Below are positions 43,236-53,291 of a stretch of 64,000 nt of DNA, piece by piece. The DNA comes from Sulfitobacter brevis (lineage in GTDB: Bacteria; Pseudomonadota; Alphaproteobacteria; Rhodobacterales; Rhodobacteraceae). The position numbers were made by a program, and so were the translations under genes. The stretch spans positions 372,001-436,000 of the forward strand of contig NZ_FOMW01000001.1 in assembly GCF_900112755.1 (NCBI RefSeq), in the 5' to 3' direction. Under the pieces are notes generated by a model. It was not told where the DNA came from, did not search any database, and was given only the letters and a program-made list of their open reading frames with translations. The stretch's first letter is position 1; every line of letters begins with the position of its first letter.

Positions 43236-45053
43236 ATGGACGATCAGAACAAGAATCTTATCCTTGCAACCGCACTCAGCTTTGTGGTGATTTTGGGCTG
43301 GTTTCTGCTGTTTCCACCTCCTGCACAGGATCTGGTAGCCACCGATCAGGTAGAAACTGCCGCCGGAGGAACAGTCACCGTCCCTACCACGCAGGATGCT
43401 GCGGCACCCGCCACCACGCTCGACGCGCCGCTGACAAGCGCCGAAACGCTGGCTGCCGCACCGCGCGTACAAATCTCGACCGAGCGCCTTTCAGGCTCGA
43501 TTTCTTTGCTTGGCGGTCGCATCGACGATCTCAAACTGAACGACTATCGCACAACGCTTGATGACGATGCCCCGATCGTGACCATGCTGACCCCCCAAGG
43601 CACCGAAGACGCGTATTATGCATTGCAAGGGTGGGCCGCTGGCTCGGGGCTTGATCCGGCAGCGGTTCCCGGCCCGGATACACCATGGACCTTGGCTCAA
43701 GGTGAGACTTTGGGTGTGGACAGCCCGATTTCCCTGACATGGGACAACGGCGCGGGCCAAACCTTTGGCCGGACCATTTCCGTCGACAACAACTACATGT
43801 TCACTCTGACCCAAAGCGTCACCAACAACGGCGATTCCGCTGTTTCCATGGCGCCCTACGGGATGATCGTGCACCACACACTGCCTGATGACCTGAAGAA
43901 ATTTTTCATTCTGCACGAAGGTGCGGTCCGCATGGCTGACGGCGAACTGGCCGAAACCGATTGGGATGATATCACCGATGCCGAGATCGACCCAAAATGG
44001 GGTCGACAGGCCATTGTTACCAACGATATCAACGAAGGCTGGGTCGGCTTCACCGATCATTTCTGGCAGGCGATCCTGATCCCCGAAACGGGGCAAACCT
44101 TTGACGAAGCGTTGACCTATGACGCCCGCGCCGAGACCTACCGCGCCGTTACCCGCCTGCCCACGCAGAGCGTTGCTCCCGGTGCGACTGCCACCGCGAC
44201 AACCCAGCTTTTCGCGGGCGCGAAAGAATGGGAAATCCTCAAAGCCTACGAAGAAGCCGGCGTGCCAAAGTTGATCGACAGCATCGACTGGGGCTGGTTC
44301 TTCTTCCTGACCAAACCGATCTTTTGGGTATTGCACCATCTCAACCAGCTGATCGGCAACATGGGTGTTGCGATCATCTGTCTGACGCTGTTGATCAAGG
44401 CCCTGCTGTTCCCGCTGGCCTATAAATCCTACGTGTCGATGGCGCGTATGAAAGAGCTTCAGCCCGAGATGGAAAAGCTCAAGAAAGACGCTGGCGACGA
44501 CCGTCAGAAAATGCAGCAAGGCATGATGGAGCTCTATAAGAAGAACAAGGTGAACCCAGCCGCGGGCTGTCTGCCGATCTTGATGCAGATCCCGATCTTC
44601 TTCTCGCTGTACAAGGTGATCTTTGTCACGATCGAGCTGCGTCACGCGCCCTTCTTCGGCCCGTTCCAAGACCTTAGCGCGCCCGATCCGACCTCGATCT
44701 TCAACATCTGGGGCCTGCTGCCCTATGCGTCCCCCGAACCGGGTAGCATCATGGCGCTGGTCTTTATCGGCATCCTGCCGCTGCTCTTGGGTATCTCCAT
44801 GTGGCTGCAGCAGAAGCTCAATCCAGCGCCCACAGACCCGACCCAGCAGATGATCTTTGCGTGGATGCCGTGGGTATTCATGTTCATGCTTGGCAGCTTT
44901 GCCAGCGGCCTGGTGGTTTACTGGATCGCGAACAACACGATTACATTCACGCAGCAATATCTGATCATGCGCAGTCAGGGTTACAAGCCCGACCTGCTTG
45001 GCAACATCAGGGGCAGCTTTTCGCGCAAGCCAAAGGCGGATGTGAAAAAGTGA
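43236..45053 (+). CDS. yidC: Membrane protein insertase YidC
   Basis: YidC inserts and folds inner-membrane proteins alone or with SecYEG. The protein has about 605 residues: an N-terminal span, a large periplasmic domain (residues about 50-345) and the five-span conserved core (PLAYKSYVSMARMKELQPEM, then NPAAGCLPILMQIPIFFSLY). I prefer ATG 43236 to GTG 43224 because AGGTGG lies at the right distance. Its stop overlaps the start of the MOSC gene. Confidence 0.95.
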   Translation: MDDQNKNLILATALSFVVILGWFLLFPPPAQDLVATDQVETAAGGTVTVPTTQDAAAPATTLDAPLTSAETLAAAPRVQISTERLSGSISLLGGRIDDLKLNDYRTTLDDDAPIVTMLTPQGTEDAYYALQGWAAGSGLDPAAVPGPDTPWTLAQGETLGVDSPISLTWDNGAGQTFGRTISVDNNYMFTLTQSVTNNGDSAVSMAPYGMIVHHTLPDDLKKFFILHEGAVRMADGELAETDWDDITDAEIDPKWGRQAIVTNDINEGWVGFTDHFWQAILIPETGQTFDEALTYDARAETYRAVTRLPTQSVAPGATATATTQLFAGAKEWEILKAYEEAGVPKLIDSIDWGWFFFLTKPIFWVLHHLNQLIGNMGVAIICLTLLIKALLFPLAYKSYVSMARMKELQPEMEKLKKDAGDDRQKMQQGMMELYKKNKVNPAAGCLPILMQIPIFFSLYKVIFVTIELRHAPFFGPFQDLSAPDPTSIFNIWGLLPYASPEPGSIMALVFIGILPLLLGISMWLQQKLNPAPTDPTQQMIFAWMPWVFMFMLGSFASGLVVYWIANNTITFTQQYLIMRSQGYKPDLLGNIRGSFSRKPKADVKK

Positions 45054-45793
45054 TGCAGGTCAGCGCGCTCTACCGGCATCCGCTGAAGAGCCACGGGCGT
45101 GAGGCGCTGGATGCTGTCACTTTGACCCAAGGGCAAGCGATGCCTTTCGACCGGTTGTGGGCTGTTGCGCATGATCGATCCAAAGCGGATGGCTCGGAGT
45201 GGGTGCCGTGCGTCAACTTCAGCATCGGCTCCAAAGCCCCTGCGCTGATGGCGATTAACGCGGTGATGGACGAAGAAACCGGGCTTTTGACCCTGCGCCA
45301 TCCTGCCCGGCCCGACCTGACGATTAACCCGGACACGGACAGTGACGCATTGATCGATTGGGTGCGCCCCTTGGTGCCAGACAACCGCGCCCTGCCCGCA
45401 CGGATCCTGCGGCTTGAGCACCGCGGCTTCACCGATACCGAATACCCCTCGGTCAGCTTGTGTAATATGGCGACCCACAAAGCTGTGGCTGCGGAGGCTG
45501 GCAAACCCCTGTCGCCGCTGCGTTGGCGCGGCAATATCTGGTTTGACGGTGCCGAAGCCTGGGAAGAGAACGGGTGGCTGGGCCGTGATGTGGCTCTGGG
45601 TAAGGCCAAACTGCGTGTGATCGAGCCGATCGAGCGTTGCCTTGCCACTGCCGCCAATCCTGAAATTGGCCAGCGCGACGTTGACACACTCGCCGTGCTA
45701 AACAGAATGAAGAATCAACAAAACTTCGGCATTTATGCCCAAGTGATCCAAACCGGGGAAGTTGCCCTCGGCGACAGCCTGAGGTTGCTTTGA
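45053..45793 (+). CDS. MOSC domain-containing protein
   Basis: The 246-residue product combines an N-terminal MOSC beta-barrel (QVSALYRHPLKSHGREAL) with the MOSC domain (residues about 95-245), as in YcbX/MOCS-type proteins that handle molybdenum cofactor-bound sulfur or N-hydroxylated compounds. The expected conserved Cys may be in IERCLATAANPE. ATG 45053 overlaps the yidC stop; the longer frame upstream is inside yidC. It is probably co-transcribed with yidC and engB. Confidence 0.85.
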   Translation: MQVSALYRHPLKSHGREALDAVTLTQGQAMPFDRLWAVAHDRSKADGSEWVPCVNFSIGSKAPALMAINAVMDEETGLLTLRHPARPDLTINPDTDSDALIDWVRPLVPDNRALPARILRLEHRGFTDTEYPSVSLCNMATHKAVAAEAGKPLSPLRWRGNIWFDGAEAWEENGWLGRDVALGKAKLRVIEPIERCLATAANPEIGQRDVDTLAVLNRMKNQQNFGIYAQVIQTGEVALGDSLRLL

Positions 45794-45795
45794 CT

Positions 45796-46446
45796 ATGGA
45801 AATGAAATTTACCGTCGCGCCAGAACCGGACGCCTTCACCGAAGAACGCGGTCGTCTGCTTTTCGCAGGCGAAACCGAGTTCGTGAAGGGTGTCGTGGCA
45901 ATGGACGGGTTGCCGCCTGCCGACCGGCTGGAGGTCTGCTTTGCGGGCCGCTCGAACGTCGGCAAATCGACCCTGATCAATGCGCTCACCGGCACCAAAG
46001 CGCTGGCGCGCGCCTCTAACACCCCGGGCCGGACGCAAGAGATTAACTTCTTCACCGCCGGTGACGATCATTACCTCGTCGATCTGCCGGGCTATGGTTA
46101 TGCCAATGCGCCCCTCGCGGTGGTCGAGAAATGGCAGCGGTTGCTCAAGCAATACCTCTCGGGTCGTCAGACCTTGCGCCGCGCTTTCGTCTTGGTCGAT
46201 GCCCGCCATGGCATCAAAAAGGTCGATGACGAGATCATGTCGCTGCTCGACAGTTCAGCGGTGGCCTTTCAAGTCGTGCTGACCAAGGCCGATAAGGTGA
46301 AAGAGGTAGAGCGCGAGAAGGTGATCGACCAGGTTCGCGGTGCCTTGGCCAAGCATCCGGCGGCCTACCCGGAAATCGTCGTGACCTCGTCTGAAAAGGG
46401 CTGGGGCATTCCGACTTTGCGTGCCATCATCGTATCGCTGGATTAG
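45796..46446 (+). CDS. engB: Ribosome biogenesis GTPase YihA/EngB
   Basis: This GTPase helps assemble the large ribosomal subunit. The 216-residue protein shows the G motifs GRSNVGKST (G1), [10 protein letters not shown] (G2 region), DLPGYGYA (G3) and TKAD (G4). ATG 45796 is chosen; TTG 45790 overlapping the MOSC stop is an alternative. It is followed by argB. Confidence 0.94.
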   Translation: MEMKFTVAPEPDAFTEERGRLLFAGETEFVKGVVAMDGLPPADRLEVCFAGRSNVGKSTLINALTGTKALARASNTPGRTQEINFFTAGDDHYLVDLPGYGYANAPLAVVEKWQRLLKQYLSGRQTLRRAFVLVDARHGIKKVDDEIMSLLDSSAVAFQVVLTKADKVKEVEREKVIDQVRGALAKHPAAYPEIVVTSSEKGWGIPTLRAIIVSLD

Positions 46447-46487
46447 TCGGTAGTCGCCACCTATGCTGGTGTTTCAGGGATCAAGAT

Positions 46488-47351
46488 ATGAGAAAACAAG
46501 ACATGAATCGCGACTGGATCGCTACCGCCCGAACACTTAGCCAAGCCTTGCCGTATTTCCAGCGCTTCGTGGATGCGACGGTGGTGATCAAGCTCGGTGG
46601 CCATGCCATGGGCAGCGACGAGGCGATGGATGAATTCGCCCGTGATGTCGCGCTGATGCGGCAGGTCGGGGTCAATCCCGTCATCGTCCACGGTGGCGGG
46701 CCGATGATCAACAAAATGCTGGGTCGGCTCAACATCGAATCCAAGTTCGTGAACGGCAAGCGGGTCACTGACGAGGCGACAATGGAAGTCGTTGAGATGG
46801 TGCTCTCCGGGATCGTGAACTCCGACATCGTGCAGGCTATCTCGGAGCAAGGCGGGCGGGCAGTCGGCGTGTCGGGCAAGGACAGCGGCTTGATCATTTG
46901 CGATCAGGAGGACCCCGAATTGGGTCTGGTGGGCCGTCCAACCGAAGTGAACCCGAAACTGCTCCGTGATCTGGCGGAGAAGGGCATCATTCCCGTCATC
47001 GCGCCTCTGGGTATGGGCCGTAACGGTGAGACCTTTAACCTCAATGGCGATACCGCTGCAGGCGCGATTGCAGCCGCTTTGAAAGCAGACCGGCTTTTGT
47101 TGCTGACGGATGTTGCTGGCGTAAAGAACGCACAAGGCGAAGTTTTGACCGAGCTTACAGCCGCACAAATCCGCGAAATGGTTGCCGATGGCACCATATC
47201 GGGCGGCATGATTCCGAAAACTCAAACCGCCGTCGACGCCGTCGAAGGTGGTGTGCGGGCTGCGGTGATTCTGGATGGCCGTGCCCCCAATGCCTGTTTG
47301 CTTGAGCTGTTTACCGAGCACGGCGCGGGCAGCATCATTCGCAAAGGATGA
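46488..47351 (+). CDS. argB: Acetylglutamate kinase
   Basis: ArgB phosphorylates N-acetylglutamate in arginine synthesis. The 287-residue amino-acid kinase carries [10 protein letters not shown] near the N-terminus, [12 protein letters not shown] and the C-terminal [14 protein letters not shown]. The start may be ATG 46488 or ATG 46503. It overlaps the ferredoxin-like gene by 4 bases. Confidence 0.95.
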   Translation: MRKQDMNRDWIATARTLSQALPYFQRFVDATVVIKLGGHAMGSDEAMDEFARDVALMRQVGVNPVIVHGGGPMINKMLGRLNIESKFVNGKRVTDEATMEVVEMVLSGIVNSDIVQAISEQGGRAVGVSGKDSGLIICDQEDPELGLVGRPTEVNPKLLRDLAEKGIIPVIAPLGMGRNGETFNLNGDTAAGAIAAALKADRLLLLTDVAGVKNAQGEVLTELTAAQIREMVADGTISGGMIPKTQTAVDAVEGGVRAAVILDGRAPNACLLELFTEHGAGSIIRKG

Positions 47352-48007
47352 CCTTCGAGGATGCGCAGGTCGCCGCGACGGCGGTGCATCTGCGCATCCT
47401 TGGCGGCTTTCACCCAACGCCAGAAGATCGCGCTCCGCACGACTGCAAGACCCTGCTCTTGCTAGGCCCAGATGAGCCCGCTTTTTGGCCGCAATTCTGC
47501 ACCAGCCCCGAATACCTTGATGGCGCCGCTGATCCGATGGATCGCTGGTCAGTTCGGGTGGTGGGGGCTTTGGCGGCTGACTTAGATGCCGCCGCACTCT
47601 ATCCGTTTGGCGGCCCACCCTTTGCACCTTTCTATAGCTGGGCGCTAAGAACCGGCCGGATGCATGCCGCACCGATCAATTTCTTGGTGCATGATCGCGC
47701 GGGGCTATTCGTGTCTTTCCGCGGCGCACTGGCGTTTCAGCAACGCCTCAGCCTGCCATCAGCGCCCGCCACCCCCTGCACCACCTGTATGGGCCAGCCC
47801 TGCGCCACAGCCTGCCCTGTGGGCGCATTGCGACCTGAGGGCTATGACGTGGTCGCCTGTAAGCAGTACCTCGACACGCCAAGCGGGCAGGACTGCATGC
47901 AATTGGGGTGTCGGGCACGGCGGGCCTGTCCGGTGTCACAGAAATTTGGCAGACTTGCCGCACAGTCAGAATTTCACATGCGACAATTTAAAGGACCCCC
48001 AGGTTGA
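47348..48007 (+). CDS. Ferredoxin-like iron-sulfur protein
   Basis: The 219-residue product has a C-terminal Cys cluster, [18 protein letters not shown] (residues about 143-160), matching a [4Fe-4S] site, and a second looser set ([16 protein letters not shown], residues about 182-197). The N-terminal 140 residues have no motif that I recognise. The ATGA overlap with argB and the overlap with the phosphatase gene downstream indicate co-translation. Its electron-transfer partner is unknown. Confidence 0.75.
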   Translation: MTFEDAQVAATAVHLRILGGFHPTPEDRAPHDCKTLLLLGPDEPAFWPQFCTSPEYLDGAADPMDRWSVRVVGALAADLDAAALYPFGGPPFAPFYSWALRTGRMHAAPINFLVHDRAGLFVSFRGALAFQQRLSLPSAPATPCTTCMGQPCATACPVGALRPEGYDVVACKQYLDTPSGQDCMQLGCRARRACPVSQKFGRLAAQSEFHMRQFKGPPG

Positions 48008-48498
48008 AGCGTCTTATTCTCATGCGACACGCGAAATCCGACTGGTCGGCAGGCGCGTCTTCCGACCATGACCGTCCGCTAAATGCGCGGGGGCAGCGCG
48101 GCGCCACGGCTCTCGGCGTAGCATTGCGCGAAAAAGCCATCATGCCGGATCAGATATTGTCCTCGACGGCCCTGCGCACTCGCGAAACCTGTGAGTTTCT
48201 GGGCCTCGACGGATCGCCAGAGGTGTCATTCCAGCGCGGGCTTTATCTGGCCACGCAAGACGAGATTTTCGGGGCGCTGCAACGGGCCATAGGCGATGTG
48301 GTTCTGATGCTCGGCCATAATCCCGGCATTGCAATCGCGGCGAGCCAGTTCGTGGACTGCGTGCCCGATCACCCTCGGTTCGACGACTACCCCAGCGGCG
48401 CTACGCTGGTTGTGGATTTCGACATCGGGGAGTGGGAAGCTGTGGGGTGGCAAAGCGGCAAGGTTGCCGACTTCTTCACACCGCATGATTTCACCTAA
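48004..48498 (+). CDS. SixA-like histidine phosphatase
   Basis: This 164-residue member of the histidine phosphatase superfamily has the catalytic RHAKSDW motif near residue 8 and a second His in LGHNPGI near residue 103. SixA proteins remove phosphate from His residues of HPt domains. A TTG start overlaps the preceding stop (TTGA). A perfect 12-bp hairpin follows. Confidence 0.87.
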   Translation: MKRLILMRHAKSDWSAGASSDHDRPLNARGQRGATALGVALREKAIMPDQILSSTALRTRETCEFLGLDGSPEVSFQRGLYLATQDEIFGALQRAIGDVVLMLGHNPGIAIAASQFVDCVPDHPRFDDYPSGATLVVDFDIGEWEAVGWQSGKVADFFTPHDFT

Positions 48499-48502
48499 GA
48501 TC

Positions 48503-48537
48503 GCCGCGGGGGGAAGGCACCGCCCTCCCCCCGCGGC
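48503..48537. terminator. Bidirectional terminator between the SixA-like and aapP genes
   Basis: A perfect 12-bp stem (GCCGCGGGGGGA against TCCCCCCGCGGC) with an 11-base loop occupies the gap between two convergent genes. The stem is very GC-rich, without long T-runs. Confidence 0.65.
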
Positions 48538-48545
48538 ACATTGTA

Positions 48546-49313
48546 TCAGTGGCCGAGAATCTGGCTGAGGAACAGCTGGGTCCGAGGCGACTGCGGGTGG
48601 TTAAAGAAGGCTTCAGGCTCGTTTTGTTCGACGATCTGGCCCTCATCCATAAAGATCACGCGGTTGGCAACCTGACGGGCGAACCCCATCTCGTGCGTGA
48701 CGCAGATCATCGTCATGCCCTCTTCGGCAAGTTCGATCATGGTGTCGAGAACCTCTTTGATCATCTCCGGATCGAGCGCCGATGTTGGTTCATCGAACAA
48801 CATGATGCGCGGACGCATGCACAGGCTGCGCGCGATCGCCACACGCTGCTGCTGACCACCCGAAAGCTGTCCCGGATACTTCAGCGCCTGATCCGGAATT
48901 TTCACCTTCTCAAGGAAATGCATCGCGATTTCTTCGGCTTCTTTCTTGGGTGTCTTGCGGACCCAGATCGGCGCAAGCGTACAGTTTTCAAGGATCGTCA
49001 GGTGCGGGAAGAGGTTAAAGTGCTGAAAGCACATGCCGACTTCCGACCGGATCTTGTCGATGTTCTTGAGGTCGGAGGACAGCACGGTCCCGTCCACCTC
49101 GATCCGGCCCTTCTGATGCTCTTCGAGCGCGTTGATACAGCGGATCAGCGTCGACTTACCGGACCCTGACGGGCCACAGATCACGATGCGTTCACCACGG
49201 TGCACGGTCAGGTCAATGTCACGCAGCACGTGAAAAGTGCCGTACCATTTATTCATCTTCTGGATGGAAATCGCGACTTCGTCGGATACCTGCATCTGTT
49301 TAGCTTCGGCCAT
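48546..49313 (-). CDS. aapP: General L-amino acid ABC transporter ATP-binding protein
   Basis: This is the 255-residue ATPase of the broad-range amino-acid importer. Walker A is GPSGSGKST, the signature LSGGQQQR and Walker [10 protein letters not shown]. It is the last gene of aapJQMP, 14 bases after aapM. Confidence 0.93.
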   Translation of the reverse strand: MAEAKQMQVSDEVAISIQKMNKWYGTFHVLRDIDLTVHRGERIVICGPSGSGKSTLIRCINALEEHQKGRIEVDGTVLSSDLKNIDKIRSEVGMCFQHFNLFPHLTILENCTLAPIWVRKTPKKEAEEIAMHFLEKVKIPDQALKYPGQLSGGQQQRVAIARSLCMRPRIMLFDEPTSALDPEMIKEVLDTMIELAEEGMTMICVTHEMGFARQVANRVIFMDEGQIVEQNEPEAFFNHPQSPRTQLFLSQILGH

Positions 49314-49327
49314 ATCTCAGCCCTTTC

Positions 49328-50626
49328 TTAACGATGATCTGTTGCAAGGCGGCGTTCCAGCCACTGCGAATATTGAGAAATGCCGTAGCACACGATGAAG
49401 AACATCCCGCCTGCGAACATGAAGAGCTCCCAGTAGACGCCTGCCCAATCGGTGGATGCGAGGATCGGACCCCGGATCATGCCGACGATATCGAACAGCG
49501 AAATTACCGAGACCAATGTGGTGTCTTTGAACAGACCCACCGCGATGTTCACGATACCGGGAATGGAGATCTTGAGCGCCTGCGGCAGGATGATCAGACG
49601 CATTGATTGCGCATAATCCAGCCCCAGAGAATCTGCGGCCTCGTATTGCCCTTTTGGCAAGGCTGCGAGACCGCCACGGATCACCTCGGCGATATAGGCC
49701 GCAGAGAACATGGTGATCATGATCACCACCCGCAGGAACAGGTCGACCCCCGAGCCGGGCGGGAAGAAATACGCCAGCATCACGTTTGCCACGAAAAGCA
49801 AAGTGATCAGCGGCACGCCACGGATGAACTCAATAAAGACCACACAGATCATCTTGACCACCGGCAGCGATGATTGCCGCCCCAGCGCCAGCGCGACGCC
49901 AATCGGCAGCGACAATGACACACAGGTGACACCCAACATCATGTTGAGCATGAAGCCACCCAAGTTGCGGCTGGCAATCTCCTCCATCATCGGAGCACCG
50001 AAGGCGAACTGTTCGATCAACGCGCCGCCGATCCACCAGACCACCGCAGCCGCCGCGATTCCGCTAAAGAACCCCAAGGCGAAGTTGCGCTTAACCAGAC
50101 GGTCATAGACGGCATAGCCCACGATCACGCCGATCAGCGCGACCAGCGGAATGAAGATTGTGCCGCCCCAGATCAGCCAATAAGCCAAGAAGGGGTAAAG
50201 ACCTGTAAAGATCAGCAGCTTGCGCGGCAGATCGAAGAACAGCACGGGGGCTGCTGCAACAAACAACAGCACAAAGGCCAATGTCGGGCGCCAGTACAGC
50301 TCGCTGGGGTAATTGAACCCGAACAGAAGCTGGTTCCAGCGTTCTGTCAGGACCGAGAAGCAGGCGCCGCTCGTCCCGTCTAGAACCTCGCGGCAGCCGC
50401 GCAGGCTGTCGGCTGTCCAGACCCCGTTCAGCATCCAAGGCAATGTCGCGGCAAGGATCAGATAGATCACATAGGCCGCAGCAATGGACAGGATGGCGTT
50501 TGGCCATGTCGCAAAAAGGTTCGTGCGGGCCCAAAGCACCGGACCCGACGCCGCCATTGGAGGGGCGGTCGGTGGCAGGGCAGTTTCGCGCACGAAGGCG
50601 ACAGATTCAGCATGTGTATCAGACAT
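49328..50626 (-). CDS. aapM: General L-amino acid ABC transporter permease AapM
   Basis: The 432-residue inner-membrane permease has the long N-terminal part with extra spans typical of AapM and the coupling loop EAADSLGLDYAQSMRLIILP, residues about 331-350. It pairs with AapQ. It ends 14 bases before aapP and starts 3 bases after aapQ. Confidence 0.92.
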   Translation of the reverse strand: MSDTHAESVAFVRETALPPTAPPMAASGPVLWARTNLFATWPNAILSIAAAYVIYLILAATLPWMLNGVWTADSLRGCREVLDGTSGACFSVLTERWNQLLFGFNYPSELYWRPTLAFVLLFVAAAPVLFFDLPRKLLIFTGLYPFLAYWLIWGGTIFIPLVALIGVIVGYAVYDRLVKRNFALGFFSGIAAAAVVWWIGGALIEQFAFGAPMMEEIASRNLGGFMLNMMLGVTCVSLSLPIGVALALGRQSSLPVVKMICVVFIEFIRGVPLITLLFVANVMLAYFFPPGSGVDLFLRVVIMITMFSAAYIAEVIRGGLAALPKGQYEAADSLGLDYAQSMRLIILPQALKISIPGIVNIAVGLFKDTTLVSVISLFDIVGMIRGPILASTDWAGVYWELFMFAGGMFFIVCYGISQYSQWLERRLATDHR

Positions 50627-50629
50627 CGC

Positions 50630-51844
50630 TCAACGCTCCTTCAATTTGGTGGAGTTGTTGTAGATGTTCATCCCGAAGGAGATCGTCAGCGAAATGATCA
50701 GATAGAAGATCATCAGGAGCGTTACACATTCAATCGCCCGTCCGGTCTGGTTCAGGGTGATCCCGCCCAGCGTCGCGGTGATGTCGGCGTAGCCCACCAA
50801 AATCGCTAGTGAGGAGTTCTTGGTGATGTTCAGATACTGCGAGATCAGCGGCGGGATGATAACCCGCAACGCCTGTGGCAAAACCACAAGGTTCATGATC
50901 CGACCGGGACGCAGGCCCAAGGCCGCTGCAGCTTCGGATTGGCCGCGCGATACGGCCTGAATGCCCGCACGGACGTTTTCCGCAATGAAAGCACCGGTAT
51001 AGATCGACAGGGCAAACCACAGGGCAATCAGCGGCGCGCCGATCTGGATGCCGCCTTGAAAGTTAAAGCCTTTGAGCGCGGGATATTCCAACCCGATTGG
51101 TGATCCCATGACAAAGAACACCAAAATCGACGGCAGGAAAAAGATCGCGACCGAGGGCCAGAAGGTTGGCAACAGCCGTCCGGTGTCGAACAAGAGCTTG
51201 GTCGCGTAGCGGCGGTAGGCAAACACGCCGATGATCGAGAGGACGAAGGTCGCAACCACCACCATCGAGCCCGGACCCCAGACCGGCGCAGGGATATAAA
51301 CGCCGCGATTGGTAAAGGCGAAGGCGTCAAGGAACATCGTCGATGTGGGCGTTTCGCCGCGGAACGCGTTTGGCGCAGGCGTGGAAACCGTCATAATCGT
51401 ATAGATGATCAGGATCCAGATCAGCACCGGAATGTTGCGGAAAATCTCGACGTAGACCGCCATGAGCTTGCGCACGAGCCAGTTATTCGACAGCCGCAGC
51501 ACACCGGCGATAACGCCGAAGATCGTGGCCGTAATGCAGGCAAGAAATGCGACCAGCAGGGTGTTGATGATCCCGACCCATGCAGCCTGCAGGTTCGAAG
51601 AACGGCTGGTATAGGGGATCAACGTCTGGTTAATGTCATAACCCGCCGGAGCCCCTAGAAAACTATATGAGATATTCAGGCCCGCCGCGCGAAGGTTCGC
51701 CGCAAGGTTGGACCCGAGAAACCAGAAGGCCGCCACCAGAAGCCCCAATGCAATAACCTGCATGGTGATGGATCGGTACCGCGTATCATACAGCAGCATC
51801 GAAAGGCGGAACGACTCCTTGTCAGGGTCGGTGAGTGTTGTCAT
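50630..51844 (-). CDS. aapQ: General L-amino acid ABC transporter permease AapQ
   Basis: This 404-residue permease has about eight spans with the EAA loop SEAAAALGLRPGRIMNLVVL, residues about 311-330, near its C-terminus. I start at ATG 51844 (MTTLTDPDKESF); the longer frame to 51910 is unsupported. A strong hairpin at 51958-51982 separates it from aapJ. Confidence 0.92.
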   Translation of the reverse strand: MTTLTDPDKESFRLSMLLYDTRYRSITMQVIALGLLVAAFWFLGSNLAANLRAAGLNISYSFLGAPAGYDINQTLIPYTSRSSNLQAAWVGIINTLLVAFLACITATIFGVIAGVLRLSNNWLVRKLMAVYVEIFRNIPVLIWILIIYTIMTVSTPAPNAFRGETPTSTMFLDAFAFTNRGVYIPAPVWGPGSMVVVATFVLSIIGVFAYRRYATKLLFDTGRLLPTFWPSVAIFFLPSILVFFVMGSPIGLEYPALKGFNFQGGIQIGAPLIALWFALSIYTGAFIAENVRAGIQAVSRGQSEAAAALGLRPGRIMNLVVLPQALRVIIPPLISQYLNITKNSSLAILVGYADITATLGGITLNQTGRAIECVTLLMIFYLIISLTISFGMNIYNNSTKLKER

Positions 51845-51957
51845 GAAACTGTTCCCTGTGTCCCTGGCCTTTTTATTATGCGCATCTTTGCGATGCATGG
51901 CCGGGTTCATCTATTGTCGTCATGCCCCCCGTTGTCAGGCGGCACCATGGGCGCAAA

Positions 51958-51982
51958 GGGCGCGGGGATGATCCCCGCGCCC
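51958..51982 (-). terminator. Hairpin between aapJ and aapQ
   Basis: A perfect 11-bp stem (GGGCGCGGGGA against TCCCCGCGCCC) with a 3-base loop lies just after the aapJ stop. It probably attenuates transcription into aapQMP and protects the abundant aapJ mRNA. Confidence 0.65.
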
Positions 51983-51997
51983 TCTGGCAGTCAGTTC

Positions 51998-53014
51998 TTA
52001 GCGGAACGGTGGTGCGTAGAGCAGGCCGCCGTCTGTCCACTGAGCGTTCAGGCCACGTGCCAGACCGATCGGTGTCTCTTCGCCAATGTTCTTGGCAAAG
52101 ATTTCGCCGTAGTTGCCTTCGGCCATGATCGCACGTTTGGACCATTCAGCGTCCAGACCGATCATTTTGCCCAAGTCGCCTTCGGTGCCCATCATACGGG
52201 CAACTTCTGGGTTGGTGGTGTTGGCTGTCATCTCTTCGATGTTGGCCGACGTGATGCCCAGCTCTTCTGCCGCAACGAGCGCGTTCAGAGTCCAGCGCAC
52301 GATATCACCCCAGTCGTTGTCGCCGTGGCGCACAAGCGGGCCAAGTGGCTCTTTGGAGATGATTTCGGGCAGCAGGATGTGGTCGCCGGGTGTTTCGAAG
52401 GTCGCGCGTGTCGCGGCCAGACCGGAAGCATCCGTGGTGTAGGTGTCGCAGGCACCGGCAAGGTACTGCTGCTGGCCTTCGGCGTTGGTTTCGATTGGAA
52501 CTGGCTCATAGCTGATGTTGTTGGCACGGAAGAAATCCGCGAGGTTCAGCTCGGTTGTTGTACCGGTCTGGACGCAGACAGTTGCGCCGTCCAGATCTTT
52601 GGCCGAGGAAACGCCCAAAGCTTTAGGAACCATAAAGCCCTGACCGTCATAGTAGTTCACGCCGATAAAATCGAACTTGAGGTCGGTGTCGCGGCTGAAG
52701 GTCCATGTGGTGTTACGGGCCAGCAGATCGATTTCACCCGAAGCAAGCGCTGTGAAGCGGGTCTTGCCGGTTGTCGGGATGAATTCGACAGCGTTCTTGT
52801 CGCTGAGTACGGCGGCGGCAACGGCGCGGCAAACTGCAACGTCAAAGCCTTCCCATTCGCCGTTCGCATTTGGCGCAGCAAAGCCGGCCAAGCCAGTGGT
52901 CACACCACAGTTCAGCTTGCCACGTGCTTTGACGTCATCGAGTGTGGCTGCACCGGCAGCACCGGCCGTAAGGCCAGCAACTGTGAGCGCGCCAAAAATT
53001 ACAGATTTTTTCAT
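51998..53014 (-). CDS. aapJ: General L-amino acid ABC transporter substrate-binding protein
   Basis: This is the 338-residue periplasmic receptor, with a signal peptide (MKKSVIFGALTVAGL, cleaved near AGAAGAA) and the AapJ start TLDDVKARGKLNCGV. The start at 53014 follows an AGGAAGAGG-like site. It heads aapJQMP, which imports most L-amino acids in rhizobia and roseobacters. Confidence 0.94.
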   Translation of the reverse strand: MKKSVIFGALTVAGLTAGAAGAATLDDVKARGKLNCGVTTGLAGFAAPNANGEWEGFDVAVCRAVAAAVLSDKNAVEFIPTTGKTRFTALASGEIDLLARNTTWTFSRDTDLKFDFIGVNYYDGQGFMVPKALGVSSAKDLDGATVCVQTGTTTELNLADFFRANNISYEPVPIETNAEGQQQYLAGACDTYTTDASGLAATRATFETPGDHILLPEIISKEPLGPLVRHGDNDWGDIVRWTLNALVAAEELGITSANIEEMTANTTNPEVARMMGTEGDLGKMIGLDAEWSKRAIMAEGNYGEIFAKNIGEETPIGLARGLNAQWTDGGLLYAPPFR

Positions 53015-53291
53015 TATTACCTCTTCCTGATAGTCCGCCACGTAGTTGGGCGGTTAAACCGGGATCATTCGACACCGGTGGTGATACCTCACAGTGAATA
53101 ATCGCTGATCAGTGGCCCGCAGTTTGGTCGGATTCCAGTTTGAAGGTCAAGGGTGTGTGGACGATAATAGATTGCTTTTCCGCACGCTACCCTTCGGTAA
53201 CGCGGCATAGGTGCGAAAACACAGAGTGAAAACGGGCGCGGCTCACAAACTAAGTGCAATCGCATCCATATTCCGCAACGAAATCAGCGCT

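Noticed and set aside
43491-44957. 488-codon minus-strand frame opposite yidC
   Set aside because: It lies entirely within the conserved yidC gene and is rich in His/Gln/Asp of the antisense type.
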